This document shows positions 1 to 7,371 of a DNA stretch of 24,653 nt, piece by piece. Every line of letters starts with the position of its first letter. Positions within the stretch are counted from its first letter, which is position 1. The DNA lies in NCBI GenBank assembly GCA_938030835.1, contig CALHID010000337.1, positions 1 to 24,653 on the forward strand. Reading direction: 5' to 3'. This DNA comes from an uncultured Actinomyces sp. Lineage in GTDB: Bacteria; Actinomycetota; Actinomycetes; Actinomycetales; Actinomycetaceae. A program made the translations under genes and the position numbers. Under the pieces are notes generated by a model that was not told the DNA's origin, searched no databases, and worked only from the letters and a program-made list of their open reading frames with translations.

Positions 1-681
1 GCGATCATTACCCAAGTTTTAGCTCTGTTGCTTTTCGCTGGACTTGTTGGCCCAGCTTCGTCAGTGCTGCGTTCCTTTGCGGTCAGCGTTATTGGTTTTA
101 TTGGAATGTGGAGTAATAGGGAAGGGGGAATTTACTCATCGTTGAGTACTGTCATTATCCTTGCTTGCCTGATCTCGCCCTACGATGCGTGTGCCTTGGG
201 CTTTACACTCTCAGTGCTTGCAACCTGGGGAGTAAGTGTTCCTGCACGTTGGATTGAGACAGGCGTAACCCAAGTGGGTTCGATTCCGCAATCAGTGCAG
301 TCCGGAATTGAGTGGAGTGCCAAGCTCATCAGTGTCCCATTGGGAGCCCAACTAGCCACGCTTCCTATCATGCTCTCGATGAACTCATGGGTCAGTCCAT
401 GGGCAATACCTGCTCAGCTGCTTATTGCGCCATTGGTGACTCCTGTGACTGTAGGGTGTTTTATCTCGGCATTTGCAGCGCAAATATGGCCCACTTTTGG
501 CTATGTATGCGCATGGTCGACATCTTGGGGAACCGCGTGGATATCAACGGTTGCCTCCAGATTGTCTGCACTCCCAGCTGCGCGAATCGCGGTGGGAGAG
601 TGGTCTGGCCTTATTACTGCGGTGATCCTTTTCCTTCTCGTCTGGGTAGTGAGGGTAAAAATTCGGCGCTTCTCCTCGTAG
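1..681 (+). CDS. comEC: ComEC/Rec2 family DNA-uptake channel protein, 3' part (5' end outside window)
   Basis: The open frame runs in from the left edge with no stop, so this is the last 226 codons of a longer gene. ComEC forms the inner-membrane channel that passes single-stranded DNA during natural transformation. The visible part is almost entirely hydrophobic helices and includes a GFTLSVLATWGV stretch typical of the competence domain (the family usually shows GF.LSF.A..G), followed by helices around LIAPLVTPVTVGCFISAF. The protein stops a few residues after its last helix (VRVKIRRFSS), so the C-terminal metallo-beta-lactamase domain of long ComEC proteins is absent. holA follows in the same direction, the usual ComEC-HolA order in Gram-positive bacteria. 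Whether the organism is competent cannot be judged here. Confidence 0.85.
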   Translation, partial: AIITQVLALLLFAGLVGPASSVLRSFAVSVIGFIGMWSNREGGIYSSLSTVIILACLISPYDACALGFTLSVLATWGVSVPARWIETGVTQVGSIPQSVQSGIEWSAKLISVPLGAQLATLPIMLSMNSWVSPWAIPAQLLIAPLVTPVTVGCFISAFAAQIWPTFGYVCAWSTSWGTAWISTVASRLSALPAARIAVGEWSGLITAVILFLLVWVVRVKIRRFSS

Positions 682-753
682 AGGCAAACAGAACATGCCA
701 CACTTAGAGGGCATCGCTTAAGAAATAATGGTGACGGTTAGCAAAGGAGAGCT

Positions 754-1725
754 ATGGCAGCCAAAACACAAGCGGCACCGGTATCTCCGACACTTGCTCC
801 CCTCGTCCTCATCAAAGGAAGCGAAAGCTTACTGGCAGATCGGGCATTAAGCGAGTTACGTCGTCAGGCACATGAAGTTGATCCTGCCCTTGAACGAACA
901 GATCTATCAGCCGGTACCTATCAAGCGGGACAACTCGATGTTTTAACTTCACCTTCGCTTTTTGGCGAAAGCCGAATGATCATCATTCCTGATCTGGAAA
1001 ATATGACGGATGCCTTAGCGGCTGACCTTCAGGAATATGTATCCGCTCCTGCGGCCGATGTATGGATTTTCATGCGCCATCCGGGCGGCAATGCTCGCGG
1101 AAAGAAGCTCCTTGACGCGATTGCCAAAGCGGGCTTTCCTGTGATTCCGGCAGAACCTTTGAAGAATGATCGTGACAAGCTCAACTTTGTCCGCTCCGAT
1201 GTGCGACAAGCCCACCGCAGCATAGAAACTGAGGCAGCTCAGGCTTTAGTGGATGCTCTGGGTAATGATCTGAGTGCGCTCGCGGCTGCTGTGGCACAGC
1301 TCCTCAGCGATGTTGAAGGGAAAATTACGCTTGATGCTGTTCGGAAGTACTACTCCGGACGCGTTGAAGCAACAAGTTTTGAAGTCGCGGATGCGATTAT
1401 CGATGGACGCGCCGCACGGGCTCTGACTTTGGTTCGCCATGCCTACGCGACCGGAAGTGCGCCGGCGCAGCTCGTTGCCGCAATCGCAACGAAATTCCGT
1501 GCAATGGCTAAAGTTTCCGCTTCTTCGGGAAGAAAGAACCTGGGGATGTCACCCTGGCAAGCTGAACGAGCCCGACGCGAACTTCGCGCATGGCCCGACC
1601 CCGCTTTGGCCTCGGCAATCACTGCAATTGCGCAAGCCGATGAAGACACAAAAGGCGCGTCGAAGGATCCGCAGGGAGCAGTTGAGAAACTGGTCATGAC
1701 CCTGTGTCGGCTTCACCGCGGCTAA
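754..1725 (+). CDS. holA: DNA polymerase III subunit delta
   Basis: HolA is the delta subunit of the clamp loader; it opens the beta sliding clamp during DNA replication. The 323-residue length is normal. The N-terminus (LVLIKGSESLLADRALSELR) matches the start of the delta AAA+-like fold, which lacks a working ATPase site. The central acidic and hydrophobic region and the C-terminal helical collar (KFRAMAKVSA, then MSPWQAERARR, ending EKLVMTLCRLHRG) follow the family order. ATG at 754 has an AAAGGAG ribosome site four bases upstream. It lies 72 bp after comEC on the same strand, and co-transcription is likely. Confidence 0.93.
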   Translation: MAAKTQAAPVSPTLAPLVLIKGSESLLADRALSELRRQAHEVDPALERTDLSAGTYQAGQLDVLTSPSLFGESRMIIIPDLENMTDALAADLQEYVSAPAADVWIFMRHPGGNARGKKLLDAIAKAGFPVIPAEPLKNDRDKLNFVRSDVRQAHRSIETEAAQALVDALGNDLSALAAAVAQLLSDVEGKITLDAVRKYYSGRVEATSFEVADAIIDGRAARALTLVRHAYATGSAPAQLVAAIATKFRAMAKVSASSGRKNLGMSPWQAERARRELRAWPDPALASAITAIAQADEDTKGASKDPQGAVEKLVMTLCRLHRG

Positions 1726-1726
1726 A

Positions 1727-1742
1727 GCACTGACTTAAGTGC
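1727..1742. terminator. weak inverted repeat between convergent genes
   Basis: GCACT and AGTGC form a 5-bp stem with a 6-base loop (GACTTA) directly after the holA stop, in the 33-bp gap before the convergent acyltransferase. There is no T-tract. It is placed where a bidirectional terminator would sit, but the stem is short. Confidence 0.25.
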
Positions 1743-1758
1743 AAAGATTCGGGGAATT

Positions 1759-2340
1759 TTAGTCTTCAGGGTCTTCGTGGCGCAGTCGCGGGACACAGGT
1801 GTTTTCTGGGCGAATCCCCACCAGCCCACTGTAGAAATCGCGGATTTTGTCCATGTCGTTACGGCGATTGCCAGTGAGTCGCATCGGCTCACCCCACCCA
1901 TAGCGACGCTTCGCACCATCGATGAAACCGGGAACAATCGGAAGATCGGCTTCCATCGCAATTCGGTAGAAACCAGATTTCCAATAGGGACGAACGGAAC
2001 GGGTTCCCTTCGGGGTAATAACCAGAACGAAATGCTCCTTGGATTCGGCAAGGGAAATGATGTGGTCAACAAGATGCCCCGGATGTTCGCGGTCAACGGG
2101 AATCCCACCAATCGCCTTCACGAAACTTCCAATAACAGGGACATCGGTGAGATTCTTCTTGACCAGGAAAGACACTGGACGCTCGACGGCCCACATCGCC
2201 ATCACCATGTAGAAGCCATCCCAATTTGACGTGTGAGGCGCACCGATGACCAAACAGCGATCGGGAAGAGGGAACTCAGGAGCGAAAGTCCATCTTGATA
2301 GATGCATGACTGTGTGAGCCAGTGCTTTACGCAATCCCAT
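1759..2340 (-). CDS. PlsC-type lysophospholipid acyltransferase
   Basis: A 193-residue member of the 1-acylglycerol-3-phosphate acyltransferase superfamily, which transfers acyl chains to lysophosphatidate or related acceptors at the membrane. The catalytic HX4D motif is visible as H36-TSNW-D41 in GAPHTSNWDG. The second conserved block is TPKGTRS at residues 109-115, where family members usually have FPEGTRS. IGGIPVDR (about 77-84) is another conserved element, and VPGFIDGAKRRYG is in the acceptor-side region. ATG at 2340 has AAAGGA upstream on the minus strand. The short, TM-poor form with PHTSNWDG resembles the small 1-acyl-sn-glycerol-3-phosphate acyltransferase-like proteins of many actinobacteria, so the true acceptor is uncertain. 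Confidence 0.85.
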   Translation of the reverse strand: MGLRKALAHTVMHLSRWTFAPEFPLPDRCLVIGAPHTSNWDGFYMVMAMWAVERPVSFLVKKNLTDVPVIGSFVKAIGGIPVDREHPGHLVDHIISLAESKEHFVLVITPKGTRSVRPYWKSGFYRIAMEADLPIVPGFIDGAKRRYGWGEPMRLTGNRRNDMDKIRDFYSGLVGIRPENTCVPRLRHEDPED

Positions 2341-2369
2341 GTGCGTCCTTTCCTTGTTCTGCCGCAGTT

Positions 2370-2375
2370 AGTGTA
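2370..2375 (-). promoter_or_regulatory. possible -10 hexamer for the acyltransferase gene
   Basis: The minus strand reads TACACT about 30 nt before the ATG at 2340, giving a short leader that contains the AAAGGA ribosome site. I see no clear -35 element. Confidence 0.3.
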
Positions 2376-2462
2376 CGTGGGATTGACGGAGTTGGACCTC
2401 TCTATGTGAGTGATCCCCCTGAAAATGTCCCTGATTGCACCCTGATAATCGCCTTCTTCGAG

Positions 2463-2490
2463 TTGAGTTGAGGGCAGCAAGATCTAAGAT
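2463..2490 (+). promoter_or_regulatory. candidate promoter of the MprF-like/esterase unit
   Basis: TTGAGT at 2463-2468 and TAAGAT at 2485-2490 are separated by 16 bp, close to the sigma-70/SigA consensus. They lie about 40 bp before the ATG at 2531 in the gap between divergent genes. This is pattern matching only. Confidence 0.45.
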
Positions 2491-2530
2491 CAAACAAGAG
2501 GATTGAAGTTTGTCTGCCAGAAGGAGTTTC

Positions 2531-5095
2531 ATGAGCGCCGAAACCGAAGCAAAGGCTGACGAGGCTCCTCAGACGCGTCCGGCATCTGCTTTTTCGCGTG
2601 TCTGGAGGCGAAGCTTCCCGGTTTTCCTCAACTGGTTTCGGACTGCTCCATGCTCGATCATCCTGACGCTGATTATTATGCTTGTCGGGATTGCTGCCCA
2701 CTTTAGCCACGGTCATTGGAATCAATCTCTTGCCGCGCAGGGCGGTGCGATTCGGCCGCTCACCATTGTGACGACGGTTGTGTGGAGTCCTTCGATTGGC
2801 ATGATGATCAATGCCGCTCTCATGATGGCGATCATCGGCGGCCTTCTTGAACGTTTCCTCGGCTCGCGAATTTGGCTTCTTTCTGCGGTCATCTCCCTTC
2901 CCATGTCTTTAGCGGGGATGTGGGCTTTCGTCGCTCTAGTAAAGGGAATCTCTCAGAGCGGTCTGTACCCGCTGGTCAGTGGTCCGTTGACAGGAGCGAG
3001 CCTGATCCTCACCGCCTTGCTTGGAACCGCGAGCGCAAAGATGGATCGCCTATGGGCGTGGCGTACTCGAATCGGCGCCCTTGTCGTCTTGGGCGCTCTC
3101 TTGGCATTTTCTTCGACTGCGGGTGCACTGGCACGTCTAATCGCTTTCTTATGCGGGTGGATCATCGGTGGTTTCACGATTGGCTGGTCGAACCGAGGAC
3201 GTTCGATGCTGGGAATTGGAGATCCGGTCCGTCGAGTGATCCCCTTGGTGATCACTGCCGCTACCTTGGGAGCGGTGAGCTCGATCTGGAATTTCAGCAG
3301 CCATGGTTTCCTAGCTTTTGATCGCGCAGCTTTTTCTCCCGAGCTTGCCATCCAGCAATATATGTGGGCGCTGTGCCAGCAAAGCAGCGATCCCATGAGC
3401 TGTGTCAAAGAGATGTACGGCAATTCTTTGATGCTTTATGCGCCGTTAATCTTGGCCTCGATTCCTTTCGTGGTTCAGTTGGTTTTGGCTTTTGGTCTTT
3501 TCCGAGGCCGTCGTGGCGCTTGGGTGGGCACGCTACTTCTTCAGAGCGTGCTCGCGATTATTGGCGTCGCACAGATCATGGTTTTCGCGCTCACGGTCAA
3601 TGAGGCACAGGGACTCGACGGCGATGACTTTTTTATCGCTCCTATTCCCATGAGTAAGCTTCTGATCAGCGTTGCTTTCCCCCTGGCGACGCTTCTGCTG
3701 ACCTCATGGAATTCCTCTGCATTCCAGGTACGAATTGCCCGACGCTACTGGTTACGCAGTGCATTTGTCATTGCTGTTTCTGCTGCGATTGGCACGCTGG
3801 TCGCCCTTGTCATAGGGGTTTTAATTCCTGACCAGTTTGTTCCCGAAGCAGATTTGCTGAGCCTTTTTGAAGCCTACGTTGTCTCATACGCTCCTGCAGG
3901 TGCACAGTGGCTCATCGATACTCCGGTCTATGCAACAACCTTTCTTGCCTCGATTTCGACAGTGTGGATTCCCACGCTGGTGTGGATTGTCATTGCTGGT
4001 TGCCTTCTTAGGGTTTTCCTTGCACCGGTTGAACTTCAACATGATGCAGATGACGAGTTAATCGGTCTTCTGCGCCAGCACGGCGCAGGCTCTTTGGGGT
4101 GGATGCTCGCATGGCCGGGAAACTCCACGTGGATTAGTCCCGACCAACGCGCGGCAGTGTCCTACCGTCAAGAATCTGGTGTGGCGCTGACACTGACACA
4201 ATGTGCCGCAGCTGATGGCGATATTCCAGCAGTGATTTCACAGTTCGCACGCTTTGCAAGCGATGCAGCACTGACCCCGGCGCTCTATTCGGTCCACGAA
4301 GAGTGGGCGCGAGAAGCGCATCGTTTAGGCTGGTCCACCGTTAAGGTTGCTGAGGAAGCAATTATCGATCTAGGTGATCTTGCCTTTAAGGGTAAGAAAT
4401 TCCAGGATGTGCGCACCGCTTTCAATCATGCAAAGCGTGAGGGAATCCGAGCCGAATGGGCATCCTATCCAAGTCTGTCCCCGCAACTCAAGCAACAGGT
4501 TGATGCGATTTGCCAGGCATGGGCTGACGAGAAGGCTCTTCCGGAAATGGGCTTTACGCTGGGTGGCCTGCGCGAAATCAATGATTCGGATACGCGCCTC
4601 CTGCTGGCTCTTGATGAAGAAGAGCGCATCCATGCGGTGACCTCGTGGATGCCCGTTCACTCAGGTGGCGAAGTGATCGGCTTGACCTTGGATGTGATGC
4701 GTCGAGATGACTCTGGTTTCCGTTTGGCCATTGACTTTCTCATCGGCCAAGCTGCTCTTCTGGCGCAAGATGAGGGGCTTCAGTTCATTTCTCTGTCCGG
4801 TGCGCCTCTAGCCGAATCGGGCCAATGTGAGGAAAGCGCAGAACTGGCAGATTCACGCTTCGCTTTTGCCCCCGTTCTTGATGTGATGGGGAGCGTGATG
4901 GAACCCGTTTACGGTTTCCGCTCCTTGCTGGCTTACAAGAAAAAATTCCAGGTTCGTTTCGTCCCCCTCTATCTTGCAATTCCCGACATCGCGAATGCGC
5001 CTGCAGTTGGTCTGGCAATTGCTCATGCTTATTTGCCAAACATGAGTGCAGCCAGTGCCGTGGGGGTCGCAGCAAAGTTGGTGTCACGTGATTAG
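2531..5095 (+). CDS. MprF-like membrane protein with C-terminal aminoacyl-lipid synthase (DUF2156) domain
   Basis: The 854-residue protein has two parts. Residues about 25-490 are a multi-pass membrane region. Residues about 510-835 match the phosphatidylglycerol lysyltransferase/DUF2156 fold, with GSLGWMLAWPGNSTWISPD at its start and a GGLREI...SWMPVHSGGEVIGLTLDVM region typical of MprF catalytic domains. Such domains transfer an amino acid from aminoacyl-tRNA to phosphatidylglycerol or diacylglycerol, lowering surface charge and giving cationic-peptide resistance. The first helices resemble a rhomboid core (WSPSIGMMINAALM, GLLERFLGSR) but have SGPLTGAS where proteases have GxSG. ATG 2531 is preferred over an in-frame TTG at 2510 because AAGGAG (2521-2526) lies four bases before it. 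The next gene overlaps its 3' end. The amino-acid substrate cannot be told. Confidence 0.82.
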   Translation: MSAETEAKADEAPQTRPASAFSRVWRRSFPVFLNWFRTAPCSIILTLIIMLVGIAAHFSHGHWNQSLAAQGGAIRPLTIVTTVVWSPSIGMMINAALMMAIIGGLLERFLGSRIWLLSAVISLPMSLAGMWAFVALVKGISQSGLYPLVSGPLTGASLILTALLGTASAKMDRLWAWRTRIGALVVLGALLAFSSTAGALARLIAFLCGWIIGGFTIGWSNRGRSMLGIGDPVRRVIPLVITAATLGAVSSIWNFSSHGFLAFDRAAFSPELAIQQYMWALCQQSSDPMSCVKEMYGNSLMLYAPLILASIPFVVQLVLAFGLFRGRRGAWVGTLLLQSVLAIIGVAQIMVFALTVNEAQGLDGDDFFIAPIPMSKLLISVAFPLATLLLTSWNSSAFQVRIARRYWLRSAFVIAVSAAIGTLVALVIGVLIPDQFVPEADLLSLFEAYVVSYAPAGAQWLIDTPVYATTFLASISTVWIPTLVWIVIAGCLLRVFLAPVELQHDADDELIGLLRQHGAGSLGWMLAWPGNSTWISPDQRAAVSYRQESGVALTLTQCAAADGDIPAVISQFARFASDAALTPALYSVHEEWAREAHRLGWSTVKVAEEAIIDLGDLAFKGKKFQDVRTAFNHAKREGIRAEWASYPSLSPQLKQQVDAICQAWADEKALPEMGFTLGGLREINDSDTRLLLALDEEERIHAVTSWMPVHSGGEVIGLTLDVMRRDDSGFRLAIDFLIGQAALLAQDEGLQFISLSGAPLAESGQCEESAELADSRFAFAPVLDVMGSVMEPVYGFRSLLAYKKKFQVRFVPLYLAIPDIANAPAVGLAIAHAYLPNMSAASAVGVAAKLVSRD

Positions 5096-6350
5096 TTTCC
5101 TCAAGCTATTTCCGCTTCTGCGCGTATGGATTCTGCCCATCGCTGCAGTCTTGATCCTTGCAGCTGCTGCTTGGGTGTGGTTCTTTGTCATGAAGCCGTT
5201 TTCCCTCAAGGGGCGGCTTGTGAGCGCTACGGGTGGTGTCGTTGTTCTTGTCATTGTTCATCACCTTGTCGAAAGGGTTTGGCATCCGGTTGCCGAGGGA
5301 TTGGGACGCATAACATGGCTGTGGGCGGCGCCAGCCCTTATTGCTGCGGTGATGATTGTCGTCGCGCTATTCTCCCGTCGTCACTGGATTCGTCGCTTTC
5401 TGGCCGGGGCGTGCGCGTGGATGCTCATGGCCATTGGAGCTGCCCTGGGAATTAACTATCATTTCGAGGCCTATCCCACCATGGCGGAAGTCGTTGGTGG
5501 GGGAGTACAGACAATTTCTTGGGATGAACTAAAAAGCCCTGATGATGCTGCCGCTCTGGCGCGCAGCGCAGAGGGGGCATTTGTCCGTGTCAACATTCCC
5601 GCCTCGGATTCCTCTTTCACCCCTCGGCAAGCCATTGTTTATCTTCCGCCGTCATATTTCAAAGATCCCAGTGCGCAGCTCCCGGTCATTGTGCTGATGT
5701 CTGGCCAGCCCGGTACGCCTCAAGAGTGGCTTGCATTGGGGAAACTTCCCCAGACGATGGATCAATTTACAGCGCAGCATGATGGGCGAGCCCCAATCAT
5801 TGCTGTTGTTGATGTGTACGGCAGCCAAACAGCAAATCCTCTGTGCTCCGATACCTCGCATGGGAAAGTTGCGACCTATGTGCAAAAGGATGCCCCTAGC
5901 TGGCTGCGCGCTAATCTTCCCGTCTCTTCTGATCCGGGACAGTGGGCCGTTGCTGGTCTTTCATCGGGAGGGACCTGCGCGCTCCAAGTGGTGACCCGCG
6001 CTCCCGATTTGTACCGCAGCTTCCTTGACATGTCAGGTGAAGCGCATCCGCAACTTGGTGACGAAGAGCGAACGATTTCGGATGGATTTGACGGCTCTCG
6101 AGAGCTCTATGAAGCGAATGATCCCCTTCATCTGATGAGTCACAATCGCTATGAGGAAAGCGCGGGCATCATCTCGTGGGGAGATTCTGATACCGCCTTT
6201 AAAGAAGGTCTCATCGAAGTCGATCATGCCGCGGAGAAATCGGGGATGAGCATTGAGACGCGAACCTATCCGGGTGGGCACTCCTGGAAGGTGTGGAGCG
6301 CGGCCTTCGAAGACGGATTGCCGTGGCTCGCGCAGCGTTTTGGGCTGTAG
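5088..6350 (+). CDS. membrane-anchored alpha/beta-hydrolase (esterase family)
   Basis: A 420-residue protein if it starts at GTG 5088, which overlaps the stop of the MprF-like gene by 8 bp (GTGATTAG). An in-frame GTG at 5046 would deepen the overlap. The first about 125 residues contain three or four membrane helices (WILPIAAVLILAAAAWVWFF is the first), and the rest is an exported-side hydrolase of the putative esterase/antigen-85-like type. The nucleophile elbow is GLSSG with Ser292, the probable acid lies in ISWGDSDTAF, and the histidine is H398 in PGGHSW. The tight coupling suggests that it acts on the product of the upstream synthase, like periplasmic hydrolases paired with alanyl-PG synthases. 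That role is inference; a general esterase is possible. Confidence 0.78.
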   Translation: MISFLKLFPLLRVWILPIAAVLILAAAAWVWFFVMKPFSLKGRLVSATGGVVVLVIVHHLVERVWHPVAEGLGRITWLWAAPALIAAVMIVVALFSRRHWIRRFLAGACAWMLMAIGAALGINYHFEAYPTMAEVVGGGVQTISWDELKSPDDAAALARSAEGAFVRVNIPASDSSFTPRQAIVYLPPSYFKDPSAQLPVIVLMSGQPGTPQEWLALGKLPQTMDQFTAQHDGRAPIIAVVDVYGSQTANPLCSDTSHGKVATYVQKDAPSWLRANLPVSSDPGQWAVAGLSSGGTCALQVVTRAPDLYRSFLDMSGEAHPQLGDEERTISDGFDGSRELYEANDPLHLMSHNRYEESAGIISWGDSDTAFKEGLIEVDHAAEKSGMSIETRTYPGGHSWKVWSAAFEDGLPWLAQRFGL

Positions 6351-6386
6351 GACCACGGCAATCGAGAGAGATTTTCGTCTACCTGA

Positions 6387-6417
6387 GGATGCTCACGGCT
6401 TGTATCAGTGAGGATCC
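6387..6417. terminator. inverted repeat between convergent genes, probable bidirectional terminator
   Basis: GGATGCTCAC and GTGAGGATCC pair at nine of ten positions around an 11-base loop. The hairpin ends just before the stop of the leftward mutarotase gene and after the rightward esterase gene. There is no T-run, so termination would depend on the stem or on Rho. Confidence 0.4.
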
Positions 6418-6419
6418 GC

Positions 6420-7289
6420 CTATACGAGTTCTTCCACCTTGATAGTCAAGGACATCCAGTGAGATTGTCCCGGGCGGAGGAGTAATGCATTACGGCGGAC
6501 GTTGCCTACTTCGACGCAGACGAAGTGTTTCCAGTCCTCGTGATGCATGTCCGCTGCTTTGGATTCGGCAGGATTCCAGACGATGGTCGATGCAGAATGT
6601 TCTTTTTCAATGATGATCCGTCGTTTGAAACCCGGATCTTCAATGATTGCTCCATTGCTCGTATCAAAGATCGAATCGACACGACCCTTAGTGAAGCTCA
6701 GCGGACCTTCGTGAATACCTTGTGCGTCGCGCACGGTATCCAATTCCTTTGCTCCATCGAGGCCGTGAATGAAAATCTCACGTACGTCGGAAACATTGAA
6801 ATAGGAGTGCAAGGCTTCATCGACGTAGAAGGCTTCGTCATCGGTGTTCTTCATCGAAAGCACCAGGTGAAGTTCCTGCCCGAAAGTGATCTCAAGTTTC
6901 GAGGTGAAGCGATGGGGGAATTTCGCCATCTCAGCGTTTGTGGATGGTTTGTAAACGAATTCAAGAACTGCATGGGAATCGCTACGTTCAATCAGTTCCC
7001 ACGTTGCATTTCTGAGGAATCCGTGGTTTTGTGCTTCGGATCCGGGTGCAGCCAGGGAAGCTGTTGCAACACCAAACCACGGTGCACAAATCGGAATCCC
7101 TCCCCGTGCGGGCGTCGATGCCCAGGGCAGAGAACGTTCGGAGAGCCAGAGGACAGGCTCGGTGCCAGAAGGCTGCCATGTAAGGACCTGGGCACCTGAA
7201 TCTGAGAAGCTCGCATCACAGCAGTCATTGCTGGCGCGATAGACGCGTCGGTTTGTCATTGGACAAGGATAGCGCGAGTAACGCCTCAC
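6420..7289 (-). CDS. D-hexose-6-phosphate mutarotase (glucose-6-phosphate 1-epimerase family)
   Basis: A cytoplasmic aldose-1-epimerase-superfamily enzyme that interconverts the alpha and beta anomers of glucose-6-phosphate or similar sugars. Family blocks appear in order: RGGIPICAPWFG, NHGFLRNATWEL (with the conserved His), DEALHSYFNVSDV, TIVWNPAESKA and CVEVGN (with the conserved Glu). The length, 289 residues, is normal. Several starts are possible. GTG 7289 is chosen because GGAGGG (complement of 7296-7301) sits six bases upstream. An upstream TTG at 7307 with GAGGAAG and an internal ATG at 7259 (MTNRR) without a ribosome site are alternatives. It is divergent from typA. It may feed the sugar-nucleotide pathway encoded further right. 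Confidence 0.88.
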   Translation of the reverse strand: MRRYSRYPCPMTNRRVYRASNDCCDASFSDSGAQVLTWQPSGTEPVLWLSERSLPWASTPARGGIPICAPWFGVATASLAAPGSEAQNHGFLRNATWELIERSDSHAVLEFVYKPSTNAEMAKFPHRFTSKLEITFGQELHLVLSMKNTDDEAFYVDEALHSYFNVSDVREIFIHGLDGAKELDTVRDAQGIHEGPLSFTKGRVDSIFDTSNGAIIEDPGFKRRIIIEKEHSASTIVWNPAESKAADMHHEDWKHFVCVEVGNVRRNALLLRPGQSHWMSLTIKVEELV

Positions 7290-7295
7290 ACATAG

Positions 7296-7301
7296 CCCTC
7301 C
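7296..7301 (-). promoter_or_regulatory. ribosome binding site deciding the mutarotase start
   Basis: The minus strand reads GGAGGG six bases before GTG 7289. It is only two bases from an out-of-frame ATG at 7293 that would give a 22-codon ORF, so the GTG is the better-spaced start. Confidence 0.5.
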
Positions 7302-7371
7302 AAACAAGGGACTTCCTCAAAAACGGCGATAAGCTAGCTGTGATACGCGTCGAGAATGTATAGGGAGCTTT

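Noticed and set aside
6525..7199. 224-codon rightward open frame
   Set aside because: It lies entirely antisense to the mutarotase gene, whose family motifs are clear; its own translation shows no coherent domain.
7225..7293. Possible 22-codon ORF beginning at ATG 7293 on the minus strand, near GGAGGG
   Set aside because: The ribosome site is only two bases from this ATG but well spaced for GTG 7289 in the mutarotase frame, so a leader peptide is unlikely.
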